The notes: generated by a model not told the origin, from the letters alone. A stretch of DNA of 34,829 nt from Flavobacteriales bacterium (GCA_014239655.1 JAAZYM010000069.1:1-34829), one strand, 5' to 3'; counted from the first letter of the stretch, positions 8,114 to 16,905 are shown. Translations and numbers: made by a program.

Positions 8114-9646
8114 CTAAAAAAGATTAGCAACGTCTAATTTTTCTGAGATTTTTGATTTTAATTCAGAAATTTTTATTCTTTCTTGACTCATATCATCCCT
8201 ATTTCTTAGAGTAATTGTGTCATCCTCAAGAGTTTCATGATCAACAGTGATACAATAAGGCGTTCCAATAGCATCTTGTCTCCTATATCTTTTTCCAATC
8301 GAATCTTTTTCTTCATATTGGCAAGAAAAATTAAGTTGTAATGATTTAAGAATTTCCCGAGCCTTTTCAGGTAACTTATCTTTTTTTGTTAATGGTAAAA
8401 CTGCTAATTTTACTGGGGCAATTTGTGGTGGTATTTTTAAAACAATTCTCACCTCCTGATCATCTAATTTTTCTTCCTTGTATGAGCTGCTTAAAATTGC
8501 TAAAAACATTCTGTCTAATCCAATTGATGTTTCAACAACATACGGGATATAATGTTTGTTTGTTTCAGGATCAAAATATTGCATTTTTTTACCTGAATAT
8601 TCCATGTGTGCTTTCAGATCAAAATCAGTTCGTGAGTGAATGCCTTCTAGCTCTTTAAATCCAAATGGAAATTTGAATTCAATGTCACATGCAGCGTTAG
8701 CATAATGCGCTAGACTTTCATGATCATGGAATCGGTAATTTTCATTTCCTAAACTTAAGTTTTCATGCCAGTTAAGCCTAGATTTTTTCCAAAAATCATA
8801 CCATTTCATTTCTTCACCAGGCTTAACAAAAAATTGCATTTCCATTTGCTCAAATTCTCTCATTCTAAAAATAAATTGTCTAGCAATAATTTCATTTCTA
8901 AATGCCTTTCCAATTTGTGCAATCCCAAAAGGTATTTTCATGCGTGATGATTTTTGAACATTTAAAAAGTTTACAAAAATCCCTTGAGCTGTCTCTGGGC
9001 GCAAATAAATCTCTGAACTAGATTCAGAAATAGATCCAAGTTCTGTTTTAAACATTAAATTGAATTGCCTTACTTCTGTCCAATTGCATGTTCCAGATAT
9101 TGGGCATTTTATTTCTAGATCTTCTATCAGTTTTTTGACTCTTTCTAGATCAACATTTGATAAATATTGATTAAGACTGCTTTTTATTTCTTGAATTTTT
9201 TTATTACGCTCAATTATTCTAGCATTTGTTTTAATAAATTCCTCTTCATCAAAGGTCTCTCCAAATTTTTTACTTGCCTTATCGATATCTTTTTGGATTT
9301 TATTTTCAATTTTCGTCAAATAATTTTCAATAAGCACATCTGCCCTATACCTTTTGTTAGAATCTTTATTGTCAATTAACGGATCATTAAATGCATCAAG
9401 ATGTCCTGAAGCTTTCCATGTTTTTGGGTGCATAAAGATTGAGGAATCAATCCCCACAATATTTTCATGCATATTAACCATGGATTTCCACCAATAATCT
9501 TTGATATTATTTTTTAATTCAACACCATTTGGCCCATAATCATATGCAGCAGATAAACCATCATAAATTTCAGATGATTGGAAGATAAAACCATATTCCT
9601 TACAATGCCCTATGATTTTTTTGAATAAATCTTCACTATTTGCCAT
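8114..9646 (-). CDS. glyS: glycyl-tRNA synthetase, single-chain class II type
   Basis: 510-residue GlyRS of the homodimeric type (similar to eukaryotic and archaeal enzymes), not the alpha/beta two-gene type. Recognisable elements are YDYGPNG (35-41) near the N terminus, RPETAQGIF (216-224), class II motif 2 FRNE (249-252) with FEQMEMQFF (265-273), and a C-terminal anticodon-binding domain beginning near 410. Two cysteines, C181 and C187 (CPISGTC), sit in the insertion where many relatives carry a zinc-binding-like segment. It is a single gene, divergent from the DUF3109 gene. Its -7 promoter box ends only four bases before the ATG. Confidence 0.97.
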   Translation of the reverse strand: MANSEDLFKKIIGHCKEYGFIFQSSEIYDGLSAAYDYGPNGVELKNNIKDYWWKSMVNMHENIVGIDSSIFMHPKTWKASGHLDAFNDPLIDNKDSNKRYRADVLIENYLTKIENKIQKDIDKASKKFGETFDEEEFIKTNARIIERNKKIQEIKSSLNQYLSNVDLERVKKLIEDLEIKCPISGTCNWTEVRQFNLMFKTELGSISESSSEIYLRPETAQGIFVNFLNVQKSSRMKIPFGIAQIGKAFRNEIIARQFIFRMREFEQMEMQFFVKPGEEMKWYDFWKKSRLNWHENLSLGNENYRFHDHESLAHYANAACDIEFKFPFGFKELEGIHSRTDFDLKAHMEYSGKKMQYFDPETNKHYIPYVVETSIGLDRMFLAILSSSYKEEKLDDQEVRIVLKIPPQIAPVKLAVLPLTKKDKLPEKAREILKSLQLNFSCQYEEKDSIGKRYRRQDAIGTPYCITVDHETLEDDTITLRNRDDMSQERIKISELKSKISEKLDVANLF

Positions 9647-9650
9647 GACA

Positions 9651-9658
9651 CAAATCTA
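9651..9658 (-). promoter_or_regulatory. Bacteroidota -7 promoter box for glyS
   Basis: TAGATTTG on the minus strand fits TAnnTTTG, with four bases between it and the glyS ATG (start base 9646). This implies a leaderless or nearly leaderless mRNA. Confidence 0.6.
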
Positions 9659-9681
9659 ACAATTCTCAGATTATAATTATG

Positions 9682-9689
9682 TAGTTTTG
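9682..9689 (+). promoter_or_regulatory. Bacteroidota -7 promoter box for the DUF3109 gene
   Basis: TAGTTTTG fits TAnnTTTG, again exactly four bases before the ATG at 9694. It faces away from the glyS box across a 47-base intergenic region. Confidence 0.6.
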
Positions 9690-9693
9690 CAAT

Positions 9694-10254
9694 ATGATTC
9701 AAATAGAGAATAAAATTATTTCTAAAGATGTTTTTGAAAAACAATTTATTTGTGATTTAAATGCGTGCAAAGGAGCTTGTTGCGTAGAGGGAGATTCTGG
9801 TGCCCCTTTATTAGAAGATGAGATTAAAAAGATTGAAGAAATATATGATGATGTAAAAGAATATATGACTAGAAAAGGTAGAGGAATAATTGAAGAGAAA
9901 GGTGTTTATGTTATTGACAGTGATGGAGATGTAACAACCCCATTAATAAATGATCGTCAATGTGCTTTTGTTATTAGTGAAAATGGAATTTCAAAATGTG
10001 CTATTGAAAAAGCATATACTGAAAATAAAACAGATTTTAAGAAACCAATTTCGTGTCATCTTTTTCCAATAAGAATAACATCATATAAGGATTTTGATGC
10101 GATTAATTATGAGTCAATTAAGATATGTTCTCCTGCATGTGATTTAGGAAAAAGCATGCAGGTTGCTGTGTATGAGTTTTTAGAAGAATCGATTGTTAGG
10201 AGATATGGCCAAGCATTTTATAATGAGCTTAGATCGATTGCGAAGGCTTTATAA
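9694..10254 (+). CDS. DUF3109 family cysteine-rich protein, putative metal or Fe-S binding
   Basis: 186 residues with nine cysteines in a pattern typical of DUF3109/YkgJ-like proteins: C20, C25, C29 and C30 (CDLNACKGACC), C90, C102, C121 in SCHLFPIRI, and C145 and C149 (CSPAC). Such spacing suggests a zinc or iron-sulphur site, but no activity is established for the family as far as I know. There is no signal peptide or membrane segment, so it is probably cytoplasmic. It is a single gene between glyS and gcdH, with an eight-base gap to the convergent gcdH stop. Its promoter box lies four bases before the ATG. Confidence 0.85.
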   Translation: MIQIENKIISKDVFEKQFICDLNACKGACCVEGDSGAPLLEDEIKKIEEIYDDVKEYMTRKGRGIIEEKGVYVIDSDGDVTTPLINDRQCAFVISENGISKCAIEKAYTENKTDFKKPISCHLFPIRITSYKDFDAINYESIKICSPACDLGKSMQVAVYEFLEESIVRRYGQAFYNELRSIAKAL

Positions 10255-10262
10255 GCATGCTT

Positions 10263-11441
10263 TTATTTGAAAGCATTTTCCCCTGTAATATCTAGGCCAG
10301 TAATTAGCAAATGAATATCATGAGTTCCTTCATATGTAATAACAGATTCTAAGTTCATCATATGTCGCATAATGGAGTAATCACCAGTAATACCCATGGC
10401 TCCTAATATTTGTCTTGCTTCCCTTGTAATATTTAGAGCCATTTCTACATTATTTCTTTTACACATAGAAATTTGTGCAGACGTAGCTCTTTCTTCATTT
10501 TTTAGAACCCCTAATCGCCATGTTATAAATTGTGCTTTTGTTATTTCGGTAATCATTTCAGCTAATTTCTTTTGTTGAAGTTGAAATGCAGCGATTGGTT
10601 TTCCAAATTGAATTCTTTCTTTTGAATAACGTAGGGCAGTGTCATAGCAATCCATAGCAGCGCCAATTGCTCCCCAGGCAATACCATATCTGGCTGAGTC
10701 TAAACATCCCAAAGGAGCTCCTAACCCATCCTTATTAGGTAGGATATTTTCTTTTGGAATTTTGACATTATCAAAGACAAGTTCTCCTGTAGCAGAAGCC
10801 CTCAGGCTCCACTTATTATGTGTTTCTGGTGTTGTGAAACCCTCCATTCCTCTTTCAGCAATTACTCCTTTTATTCGACCTTCCTCATCTTTTGCCCAAA
10901 CAATAGCAATATCTGCAAAAGGAGAGTTAGAGATCCACATTTTTGCGCCATTTAACAGATAATGATCTCCCATGTCTTTAATATTTGTTGTCATTCCTCC
11001 TGGATCTGAACCATGATTAGGTTCTGTTAACCCAAAACAACCGATATATTCACCTGTTGCTAATTTTGGAAGGTACTTGAGTTTCTGCGCCTCGCTTCCA
11101 TATTTAAATATTGGATACATAACAAGTGATGATTGTACAGAAGCTGTAGATCTTATACCACTATCTCCACGCTCTAATTCCTGCATTATGATTCCATATG
11201 AGATGTTATCTAAACCTGCCCCTCCATATTTAGTAGGAATATAAGGGCCAAAAGCACCAATTTCTGCTAAACCAGGAAGAATTTGTTTTGGAAATATAGC
11301 CTTTTGGCAAGCATCTTCAATGATTGGAGAAATTTCTTTTTTTACCCATGCTCTAGCAGCATCTCGGATAAGCTTGTGCTCCTCCGTTAGTAGTTCATCC
11401 ATTTTTAGGTAGTCTGGCGCTTGATATAGGTCTTGTCTCAT
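10263..11441 (-). CDS. gcdH: acyl-CoA dehydrogenase, glutaryl-CoA dehydrogenase type
   Basis: FAD enzyme expected to oxidise and decarboxylate glutaryl-CoA to crotonyl-CoA in lysine/tryptophan breakdown. The 392 residues resemble mature human GCDH along the whole length: SVQSSLVM near 102-109, CFGLTEPNHGSDP, SLRASATGE, and DSARYGIAWG. The catalytic base is E371 in TYEGTHDIH, and R97 in DSGIRS matches the arginine that distinguishes glutaryl-CoA enzymes from other acyl-CoA dehydrogenases. It is a single gene with its own promoter box 19 bases upstream. No electron-transfer or lysine-catabolism partner is adjacent; tryptophan dioxygenase lies 22 kb away. Confidence 0.93.
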   Translation of the reverse strand: MRQDLYQAPDYLKMDELLTEEHKLIRDAARAWVKKEISPIIEDACQKAIFPKQILPGLAEIGAFGPYIPTKYGGAGLDNISYGIIMQELERGDSGIRSTASVQSSLVMYPIFKYGSEAQKLKYLPKLATGEYIGCFGLTEPNHGSDPGGMTTNIKDMGDHYLLNGAKMWISNSPFADIAIVWAKDEEGRIKGVIAERGMEGFTTPETHNKWSLRASATGELVFDNVKIPKENILPNKDGLGAPLGCLDSARYGIAWGAIGAAMDCYDTALRYSKERIQFGKPIAAFQLQQKKLAEMITEITKAQFITWRLGVLKNEERATSAQISMCKRNNVEMALNITREARQILGAMGITGDYSIMRHMMNLESVITYEGTHDIHLLITGLDITGENAFK

Positions 11442-11460
11442 TTTGGCTTATTATTTTTTA

Positions 11461-11468
11461 CAAAAGTA
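11461..11468 (-). promoter_or_regulatory. Bacteroidota -7 promoter box for gcdH
   Basis: TACTTTTG on the minus strand fits TAnnTTTG, 19 bases before the gcdH ATG (start base 11441). Confidence 0.55.
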
Positions 11469-11520
11469 TTGTTTTTCTAAATATTATTAAATAACTATCT
11501 TAAATTATATATGTAAAAGG

Positions 11521-11528
11521 TACTTTTG
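11521..11528 (+). promoter_or_regulatory. Bacteroidota -7 promoter box for the DUF4271-hemD-rnpA operon
   Basis: TACTTTTG fits TAnnTTTG and ends nine bases before the ATG at 11538. It lies in the 96-base divergent region shared with gcdH. Confidence 0.55.
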
Positions 11529-11537
11529 TAGATAGTT

Positions 11538-12179
11538 ATGATTCCTATTTATCAAAACAGCATTAGTAATTCTTTAGAGTTTTTACTTTTATCTTTATTA
11601 TTTTTATTTATAGGTCTTCTTAGAGCTTATTATTGGAAATATACAAAGCTTTTAATTTCAGCAGCCTTTAAATATAGATACGCTAGTCAATATTTAAAGC
11701 AAGATAATGCCTTTACACAGATAGTAAATTGGTTAACATTTATAATCTTATTAATTAGCATGTCATTATTGTTTTTATATCAAGAAGAGTCATTAGGCTT
11801 TTCTAGTTTTTTTATAGTATTTGGCTGTATTTTATTTTACTATATGTTAAAATTTCTGATAATAAATTTTTTAGGAAAATTATTTTTCATTAAGGAGATA
11901 AGTAGAATTACTATCTTTTTTTCATATTTATCAGATAAATCTTTGGCGCTTGTAATATCACCTTTAGTACTAATGTTATATTTTTTCTCATTGAACATTA
12001 CAATGGTATTAATTTCTATAGTTTTTCTTATTGGAGCAGCTTTTCTTGTATTTAAGTTGTTTTGGATTTGGAGGATTGGAACAGATTTTTTTGGCCTTTC
12101 TTCTATTTATATATTTTTGTATCTTTGCATCCTAGAAATCTATCCTTTTGTATTAATTACAAAAGGTTTTTTTTACTAA
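11538..12179 (+). CDS. DUF4271-type polytopic membrane protein, function unknown
   Basis: 213 residues, mostly hydrophobic, with about six membrane segments: roughly 15-33, 63-81, 88-110, 130-150, 153-175 and 185-207. It begins with a short N-terminal stretch and an RAYYWKY motif after the first segment. The position directly upstream of hemD and rnpA matches the DUF4271 proteins of Flavobacteriales; I know of no experimental function. It is the first gene of a plus-strand run (hemD starts 13 bases after its stop) behind its own promoter box. Possible roles in envelope or heme-related transport would be pure inference from context. Confidence 0.8.
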   Translation: MIPIYQNSISNSLEFLLLSLLFLFIGLLRAYYWKYTKLLISAAFKYRYASQYLKQDNAFTQIVNWLTFIILLISMSLLFLYQEESLGFSSFFIVFGCILFYYMLKFLIINFLGKLFFIKEISRITIFFSYLSDKSLALVISPLVLMLYFFSLNITMVLISIVFLIGAAFLVFKLFWIWRIGTDFFGLSSIYIFLYLCILEIYPFVLITKGFFY

Positions 12180-12192
12180 TAATGTATTTATA

Positions 12193-12963
12193 ATGAGTTT
12201 AGTCAAGAAGAAAGTAAAGTCGATATTAATTTCACAGCCAAAACCTGAAGTTAAATCGCCATATGCTGCAATTCAGAAAAAGCACAAGTTAAAGATTGAT
12301 TACCGACCATTTATTCATGTCGATGAGATATCTACTGTAGAGTTTAGGGAGCAAAGAATTAGCATATTAAATCATGATGCTGTTATATTTACTAGTAAGC
12401 ATGCTATGGATCATTACTTTAGTATGTGTGAAAGACTTAGAATCAAAGTTCCTGATTATACAAAGTACTTTTGTGTTTCTGAAGTAATAGCTCACTATCT
12501 TCAAAATTTCATAACTTTTAGAAAAAGAAAAATATTTACTGGTGAGCAAACTTTTGCTAGTTTGATTCCTGTTATGCAAAAACATAATGAAAGTAAATTT
12601 CTTTATCCTTGTTCAGATGTTTTGAAAGACCGTACTAATAAATCTCTTGAAGAGAGTGGTTTAGCATATACTAAAGCACAAATGTATAAGGTGGTTTGTT
12701 CTGATTTATCTGATCTTAAGGATGTTAAGTATGATATTTTAGTTTTCTTTAGTCCTACAGGTATAAAATCTCTTTTTGAGAACTTTCCTGATTTTGTTCA
12801 AGGAGAAACCAGATTAGCTGTTTTTGGCCCAACAACCGTTAAGTCAGTGAAAGACTTTAATTTACGTGTTGATATTGAGGTTCCAAATAAGAATGCGCCA
12901 TCTATGTCAATGGCACTAGAACAATATATTAAAGAGGCTAATAAAAGGAAAAGAAATTCTTAA
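12193..12963 (+). CDS. hemD: uroporphyrinogen-III synthase
   Basis: Closes hydroxymethylbilane with inversion of ring D to give uroporphyrinogen III in heme biosynthesis. 256 residues. The family is poorly conserved, but the protein shows the pattern of flavobacterial HemD: an N-terminal ILISQPKPE strand, DYRPFIHV, AVIFTSKHAMDHYF in the first lobe, KYFCVSE at the hinge, and DILVFFSPTGIKSLFENFP with FGPTTVKSV in the second lobe. No other heme gene is adjacent. rnpA follows after 16 bases, probably in the same transcript. Confidence 0.9.
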   Translation: MSLVKKKVKSILISQPKPEVKSPYAAIQKKHKLKIDYRPFIHVDEISTVEFREQRISILNHDAVIFTSKHAMDHYFSMCERLRIKVPDYTKYFCVSEVIAHYLQNFITFRKRKIFTGEQTFASLIPVMQKHNESKFLYPCSDVLKDRTNKSLEESGLAYTKAQMYKVVCSDLSDLKDVKYDILVFFSPTGIKSLFENFPDFVQGETRLAVFGPTTVKSVKDFNLRVDIEVPNKNAPSMSMALEQYIKEANKRKRNS

Positions 12964-12979
12964 TTGATAAAATTCTTAT

Positions 12980-13354
12980 ATGTATACTTTTAAAAAGTCA
13001 GAAAGGCTTTGTAATAGAAGTTCTACTGAAAAATTACATGCAGAAGGGAGCTCATGTAAAGAGGGGCCTTTACGGTTAGTATATTTACCAATAAAATCAG
13101 AAAGAAGCGATGTTATAAAAGTCCAGATTGTTGTACCTAAAAGACATATTGCTAAAGCTGTTAATAGAAATTTAATAAAGAGATATATTCGAGAATCAGT
13201 AAGAAAGCAGAAACAATTATTAATAGATTACCTGGAATTACAAGGTGTTTGCTTAGATATGTCAGTAATATACCAATCTTCAGAGATTAAGTCATTTTTA
13301 ATAATTGATCAAAAAATAAATTCTTTACTAATTCGTTTAAAAAGTAAATTATGA
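12980..13354 (+). CDS. rnpA: ribonuclease P protein component
   Basis: Protein subunit that assists the RNase P RNA in 5'-end processing of tRNA precursors. 124 residues, basic. The hallmark RNR region is [22 protein letters not shown] (53-72, core AVNRNLIKR), in which the usual RNR reads RNL. The N-terminal FKKSERL segment is also typical. Unlike in many phyla it is not beside rpmH or dnaA here. It overlaps yidD by ATGA. Confidence 0.94.
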   Translation: MYTFKKSERLCNRSSTEKLHAEGSSCKEGPLRLVYLPIKSERSDVIKVQIVVPKRHIAKAVNRNLIKRYIRESVRKQKQLLIDYLELQGVCLDMSVIYQSSEIKSFLIIDQKINSLLIRLKSKL

Positions 13355-13572
13355 GTCAGTTAATTTCTTCATTTATACTATTCTTTATTTATATTTATCA
13401 GAAAATCGTTTCCCCAATGATACCGGCTCGCTGTAGATATACTCCAACATGTTCTCAGTATTCAAAAGAGAGCATACTTAAGCATGGGCCATTTAGAGGT
13501 ATGGCACTAACATTGAAAAGAATATTAAAATGCCATCCTTGGGGAGGAAGCGGCTATGATCCTGTTCCATAA
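13351..13572 (+). CDS. yidD: membrane protein insertion efficiency factor YidD
   Basis: 73-residue member of the small YidD (UPF0161) family, which assists YidC-dependent membrane insertion. A hydrophobic or amphipathic N-terminal stretch (about 4-18) is followed by the conserved core: [20 protein letters not shown] with two cysteines, [23 protein letters not shown] at the C terminus. The ATG overlaps the rnpA stop by four bases. The rnpA-yidD order is common across bacteria, but yidC and rpmH are absent here. Confidence 0.96.
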   Translation: MSQLISSFILFFIYIYQKIVSPMIPARCRYTPTCSQYSKESILKHGPFRGMALTLKRILKCHPWGGSGYDPVP

Positions 13573-13583
13573 AATATTAGTAT

Positions 13584-15230
13584 ATGATTAAAAAGATAAA
13601 AACATTTGTTATTGTGATAATCCTGCTAGTTGGATCGGTTAGTTTTACAGATAATTATTTTGAAATAGCTAAAAACCTAGATATTTTCACTACAGTCTAT
13701 AGGGAGTTAAATAATTTTTATGTTGACGAAACAGATCCGGGGAAATTAATGAAAACAGCTATTGACAAAATGCTGAAGTCTTTAGATCCCTATACAAATT
13801 ATATCCCAGAATCAGAGATAGAAGATTTTAAATTTATGACTACAGGCCAATATGGGGGTATTGGAGCCGTAATTACCAAAAGGGATGATTTTGTCTATAT
13901 AAATGAGCCATATAAAGGCTCTCCTGCACAAAAGGCGGGACTGATGGCTGGAGACAAGATATTAAGAATTGATGGTGTTGATGCAAAAGGAAAAACGACA
14001 GAAGAAGTTAGTAAAGTATTAAAAGGACAGCCAAATACTGATGTTAAATTATTAATAGAAAGGCCATACGTTACAGAGTCATTTGAAGTGAGCTTTAAAA
14101 GAAAAAAGATTTCAGTAAAGAGCGTTCCGTATTATTCCTATTTGTCAGATAATATAGGCTATATTAAATTAAGGAGTTTTACTCGTGATTGTAGTAAAGA
14201 TGTTAGGAATGCTCTTGTAGATTTGAAAGAAAAAGGAGATCTTAAGGGACTGATATTAGATCTTAGAAATAATCCAGGAGGACTCCTTAATGAATCTGTT
14301 GATATAGTTAATCTTTTTGTAGAGAAAGGAGAAGAAGTTGTTAGTACAAGAGGAAAAATAGAGTCTTGGTCTAAAATATATAAAGCATCTAAAGCCCCTC
14401 TTGATTTAGAAATACCTATTGCTGTGTTAATAAATCAAAGTTCAGCATCAGCATCAGAGATTGTAGCAGGCTCTATTCAGGATCTTGATAGGGGGATTGT
14501 AATTGGTAAAAGAAGTTACGGGAAGGGACTTGTGCAGCAAACAAAAAAGTTGAGTTACAATTCTCAGTTAAAACTAACTGTTGCAAAATATTACATACCT
14601 AGCGGAAGATGTATTCAGGCTTTAGATTATTCTAATAGGAACAAAGATGGAAGCGTGGGAAAAATACCTGATTCATTAATGACAGCCTTTAAGACTAAAA
14701 ATGGAAGAACAGTTTTTGATGGTGGGGGCATTCAGCCAGACATAGAGACAAAAGAAGAAGAAGTCAGTAATTTAATTATATCTTTAGTCAGAGAACGATT
14801 GTTTTTTGATTATGCAACTTTATATAGGTATCAAAATTCTAATTTGAGAAATGATAGTAACTTTAGGTTTTCTGATGATGACTTTGTTTTTTTTGAAGAG
14901 TTTTTAAGTGATAAATCATATGATTACAAAACAGAAACCGAAAAAGCATTTGAGGCTCTTAAGAAAAAATCTGAGAAGGAAAGTTATTTTAATTTGATTG
15001 AACAGGAATATACTCTTTTGTATAATGAGTTTGAATTAAACAAGAAAAATGATTTAGTTAGAAATAAAGATGTAATTCAGGAGATACTTAGTCAAGAAAT
15101 ATCAGGCAGGTATTTTTATCAAGAAGGAGAGATTAGAGCTGCATTAACTTTTGATAATGACGTTAAAAAGGCTATAGATTATCTTTCAGATTCGGATTTG
15201 TATGATGAAATACTGACTAGTATTGATTAA
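13584..15230 (+). CDS. S41 family C-terminal processing protease (CtpA/Tsp-like)
   Basis: 548-residue carboxy-terminal processing peptidase. The N terminus (about 1-22: basic start, then a hydrophobic stretch) looks like a signal peptide or anchor, so it should act in the periplasm. A PDZ domain covers roughly 88-175 (GQYGGIGAVI, SPAQKAGLMAGDKIL). The peptidase core contains LRNNPGGLL and the catalytic serine-lysine dyad: S289 in SSASASE and K314 in SYGKGLVQ, 25 residues apart as in E. coli Tsp. It follows yidD by 11 bases and may be co-transcribed. Its stop overlaps the stop of the convergent alr gene (TTAA at 15227-15230). Confidence 0.95.
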   Translation: MIKKIKTFVIVIILLVGSVSFTDNYFEIAKNLDIFTTVYRELNNFYVDETDPGKLMKTAIDKMLKSLDPYTNYIPESEIEDFKFMTTGQYGGIGAVITKRDDFVYINEPYKGSPAQKAGLMAGDKILRIDGVDAKGKTTEEVSKVLKGQPNTDVKLLIERPYVTESFEVSFKRKKISVKSVPYYSYLSDNIGYIKLRSFTRDCSKDVRNALVDLKEKGDLKGLILDLRNNPGGLLNESVDIVNLFVEKGEEVVSTRGKIESWSKIYKASKAPLDLEIPIAVLINQSSASASEIVAGSIQDLDRGIVIGKRSYGKGLVQQTKKLSYNSQLKLTVAKYYIPSGRCIQALDYSNRNKDGSVGKIPDSLMTAFKTKNGRTVFDGGGIQPDIETKEEEVSNLIISLVRERLFFDYATLYRYQNSNLRNDSNFRFSDDDFVFFEEFLSDKSYDYKTETEKAFEALKKKSEKESYFNLIEQEYTLLYNEFELNKKNDLVRNKDVIQEILSQEISGRYFYQEGEIRAALTFDNDVKKAIDYLSDSDLYDEILTSID

Positions 15231-16303
15231 TTATATATTCTCTTTATTCTCCTATTGATTTTTGACAAGAACTCATATGGGATAGAATTAATTTTCCTAC
15301 AGATTGAGTAGATACTATTATTTGTTCCAAAAACCTCAACTCTATCCCCTTCTATAGCATTCGTTTCCGAGAGATCAATAACACAAGAGTCCATGCTAAT
15401 ATCTCCAACTATACTACAGAATTTTCCGTTTACAAAGAGTGATCCATTAAGATTTCCAAGTCGTCTATCTAGACCATCAGCATAGCCAAATGGGACAACA
15501 CCTATTCTCATTTCTTGCTCGCATATAAAATTACCTTCGTACCCAATAGCATCTCCTTTTTTTAATATTCTAATTTGACTAATTGTACTTGTTAACTTAC
15601 CAATCGGTATTAAATTTTCATCTTCATGGACTCCGAAGAGTCCAATACCGATTCTTACTGAATTGTATTGATGATTACTAAATCTTAATACACCATTGGT
15701 ATTAAGAATATGAATCAATTGTTTTTCTTGATTCTGTGTAGAAAAACCTGATACGATGTTGTTGAAGCACTCCAGTTCTTTTTTAGTAATATCATCTTTT
15801 TTATTATTTCTGCTTGATGAAAGATGAGAGCAGATTGATACAACAGTTAGGTTTTTATAGACTGAAAGCTCTTTCTTAAGTTTATGTATTTCTAATTTTG
15901 AAAAACCAAACCTATTCATCCCACTATTAAACTTCAGGTGAATATTAATCTTTTCTTTTAACTCACCAAACAACCTTAATAATCTAAAACTATAAACAAC
16001 AACATCTAAGTCATATTCAATTATTTGACTAGCAGATCTAGGACTAGGGTTTGCAACTATTATTGGTGTTGTTATTCCACTCTTTCTAAGTGCAACCCCT
16101 TCTTCAAAATCAGCAACCCAGAATGCGTAAATATTAAGAGCCTCTAATTTTTTAGTAATTTCTAAATCTCCATGTCCATAAGCATAGGCTTTTACGACGG
16201 CTATGATCTTAGTTCCTGACTCTAATTGAGTTTTTAGGTAGTTAAGATTCTTTTCAAGATAATTAAGATTAACCTCAAAAACAGATTCGTGAAATTTATA
16301 CAT
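15227..16303 (-). CDS. alr: alanine racemase
   Basis: PLP enzyme making D-alanine for peptidoglycan. I choose the ATG at 16301-16303 (358 residues), which overlaps tdk by eight bases and places the PLP lysine at K38 in VVKAYAYGHG, as in known Alr proteins near K39. An upstream in-frame ATG at 16343-16345 would add 14 residues and overlap tdk by 50 bases; I consider it less likely. Other features are FNSGMNRFGF for substrate and PLP contacts, RIGIGLFG near the phosphate site, and the catalytic tyrosine in IGYEGNF. It is the second gene of a tdk-alr pair. The C terminus meets the S41 protease gene stop-to-stop. Confidence 0.95.
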   Translation of the reverse strand: MYKFHESVFEVNLNYLEKNLNYLKTQLESGTKIIAVVKAYAYGHGDLEITKKLEALNIYAFWVADFEEGVALRKSGITTPIIVANPSPRSASQIIEYDLDVVVYSFRLLRLFGELKEKINIHLKFNSGMNRFGFSKLEIHKLKKELSVYKNLTVVSICSHLSSSRNNKKDDITKKELECFNNIVSGFSTQNQEKQLIHILNTNGVLRFSNHQYNSVRIGIGLFGVHEDENLIPIGKLTSTISQIRILKKGDAIGYEGNFICEQEMRIGVVPFGYADGLDRRLGNLNGSLFVNGKFCSIVGDISMDSCVIDLSETNAIEGDRVEVFGTNNSIYSICRKINSIPYEFLSKINRRIKRIYN

Positions 16304-16874
16304 AATTAAGTTTTTGGCTATTAAAACATTTTTTGCATAATGCAAGATAATCTCCTTTTTCTCCTAAAAAAATATTTTCGGAGTTTTCTGAAACTCTATA
16401 TGTGTGGTGTGCTTTTTTATTACACATATCACATATTGCATGTAATTTTATGACATTATCTGCTATCTTAATTAAATCAGGCATTGACCCAAATGGCTTC
16501 CCCAGGTAATCCATATCCAAACCAGCTAGAATAATGTCAATGTTACATTTTTTTAATTCTATACATGTTTGGATTATATTCTGATTAAAAAATTGAACTT
16601 CATCAATCGCAACCACATCAGCTTCTTTAGAAAATCGAATGATTTCATATGAATCATTTATAGGAATTGCTGAAATTTGGCTCTTTTCATGTGATACAAT
16701 TTTATTTTTGTCGTATCTTATATCTATCTTAGGTTTAAATACTTTTATATTTAAATTTTTGTTTTTTGCATTTTGGACCTTATTGATTAATAATTTAGTT
16801 TTTCCAGAAAACATAGATCCACATATGATCTCAATCACACCATACTCTTTCTTATTTTGTATTTCTAAGGACAT
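16296..16874 (-). CDS. tdk: thymidine kinase
   Basis: Type II thymidine kinase of the nucleotide salvage pathway, 192 residues. The P-loop is GSMFSGKT (19-26), the catalytic glutamate E92 lies in DEVQFF (91-96), and the structural zinc site is C148, C151 (CDMC), C180 and C183 (CKKC). The lasso region near H155-Y159 is typical of this type. It has a promoter box 31 bases upstream and leads into alr with overlap, so both genes share a transcript. It is divergent from the DUF2279 gene across 60 bases. Confidence 0.97.
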   Translation of the reverse strand: MSLEIQNKKEYGVIEIICGSMFSGKTKLLINKVQNAKNKNLNIKVFKPKIDIRYDKNKIVSHEKSQISAIPINDSYEIIRFSKEADVVAIDEVQFFNQNIIQTCIELKKCNIDIILAGLDMDYLGKPFGSMPDLIKIADNVIKLHAICDMCNKKAHHTYRVSENSENIFLGEKGDYLALCKKCFNSQKLNYV

Positions 16875-16905
16875 TAATTATTTGTGATTTATTTATGTTT
16901 GTTAA

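Noticed and set aside
10253-10262. AAGCATGCTT palindrome between the DUF3109 gene and gcdH as a terminator
   Set aside because: Only five-base arms with no loop, and the U-tract is short; too weak to call.
16304-16345. Upstream ATG for alr giving 372 residues
   Set aside because: It would overlap tdk by 50 bases; the ATG at 16303 overlaps by eight and places the PLP lysine at the usual position.
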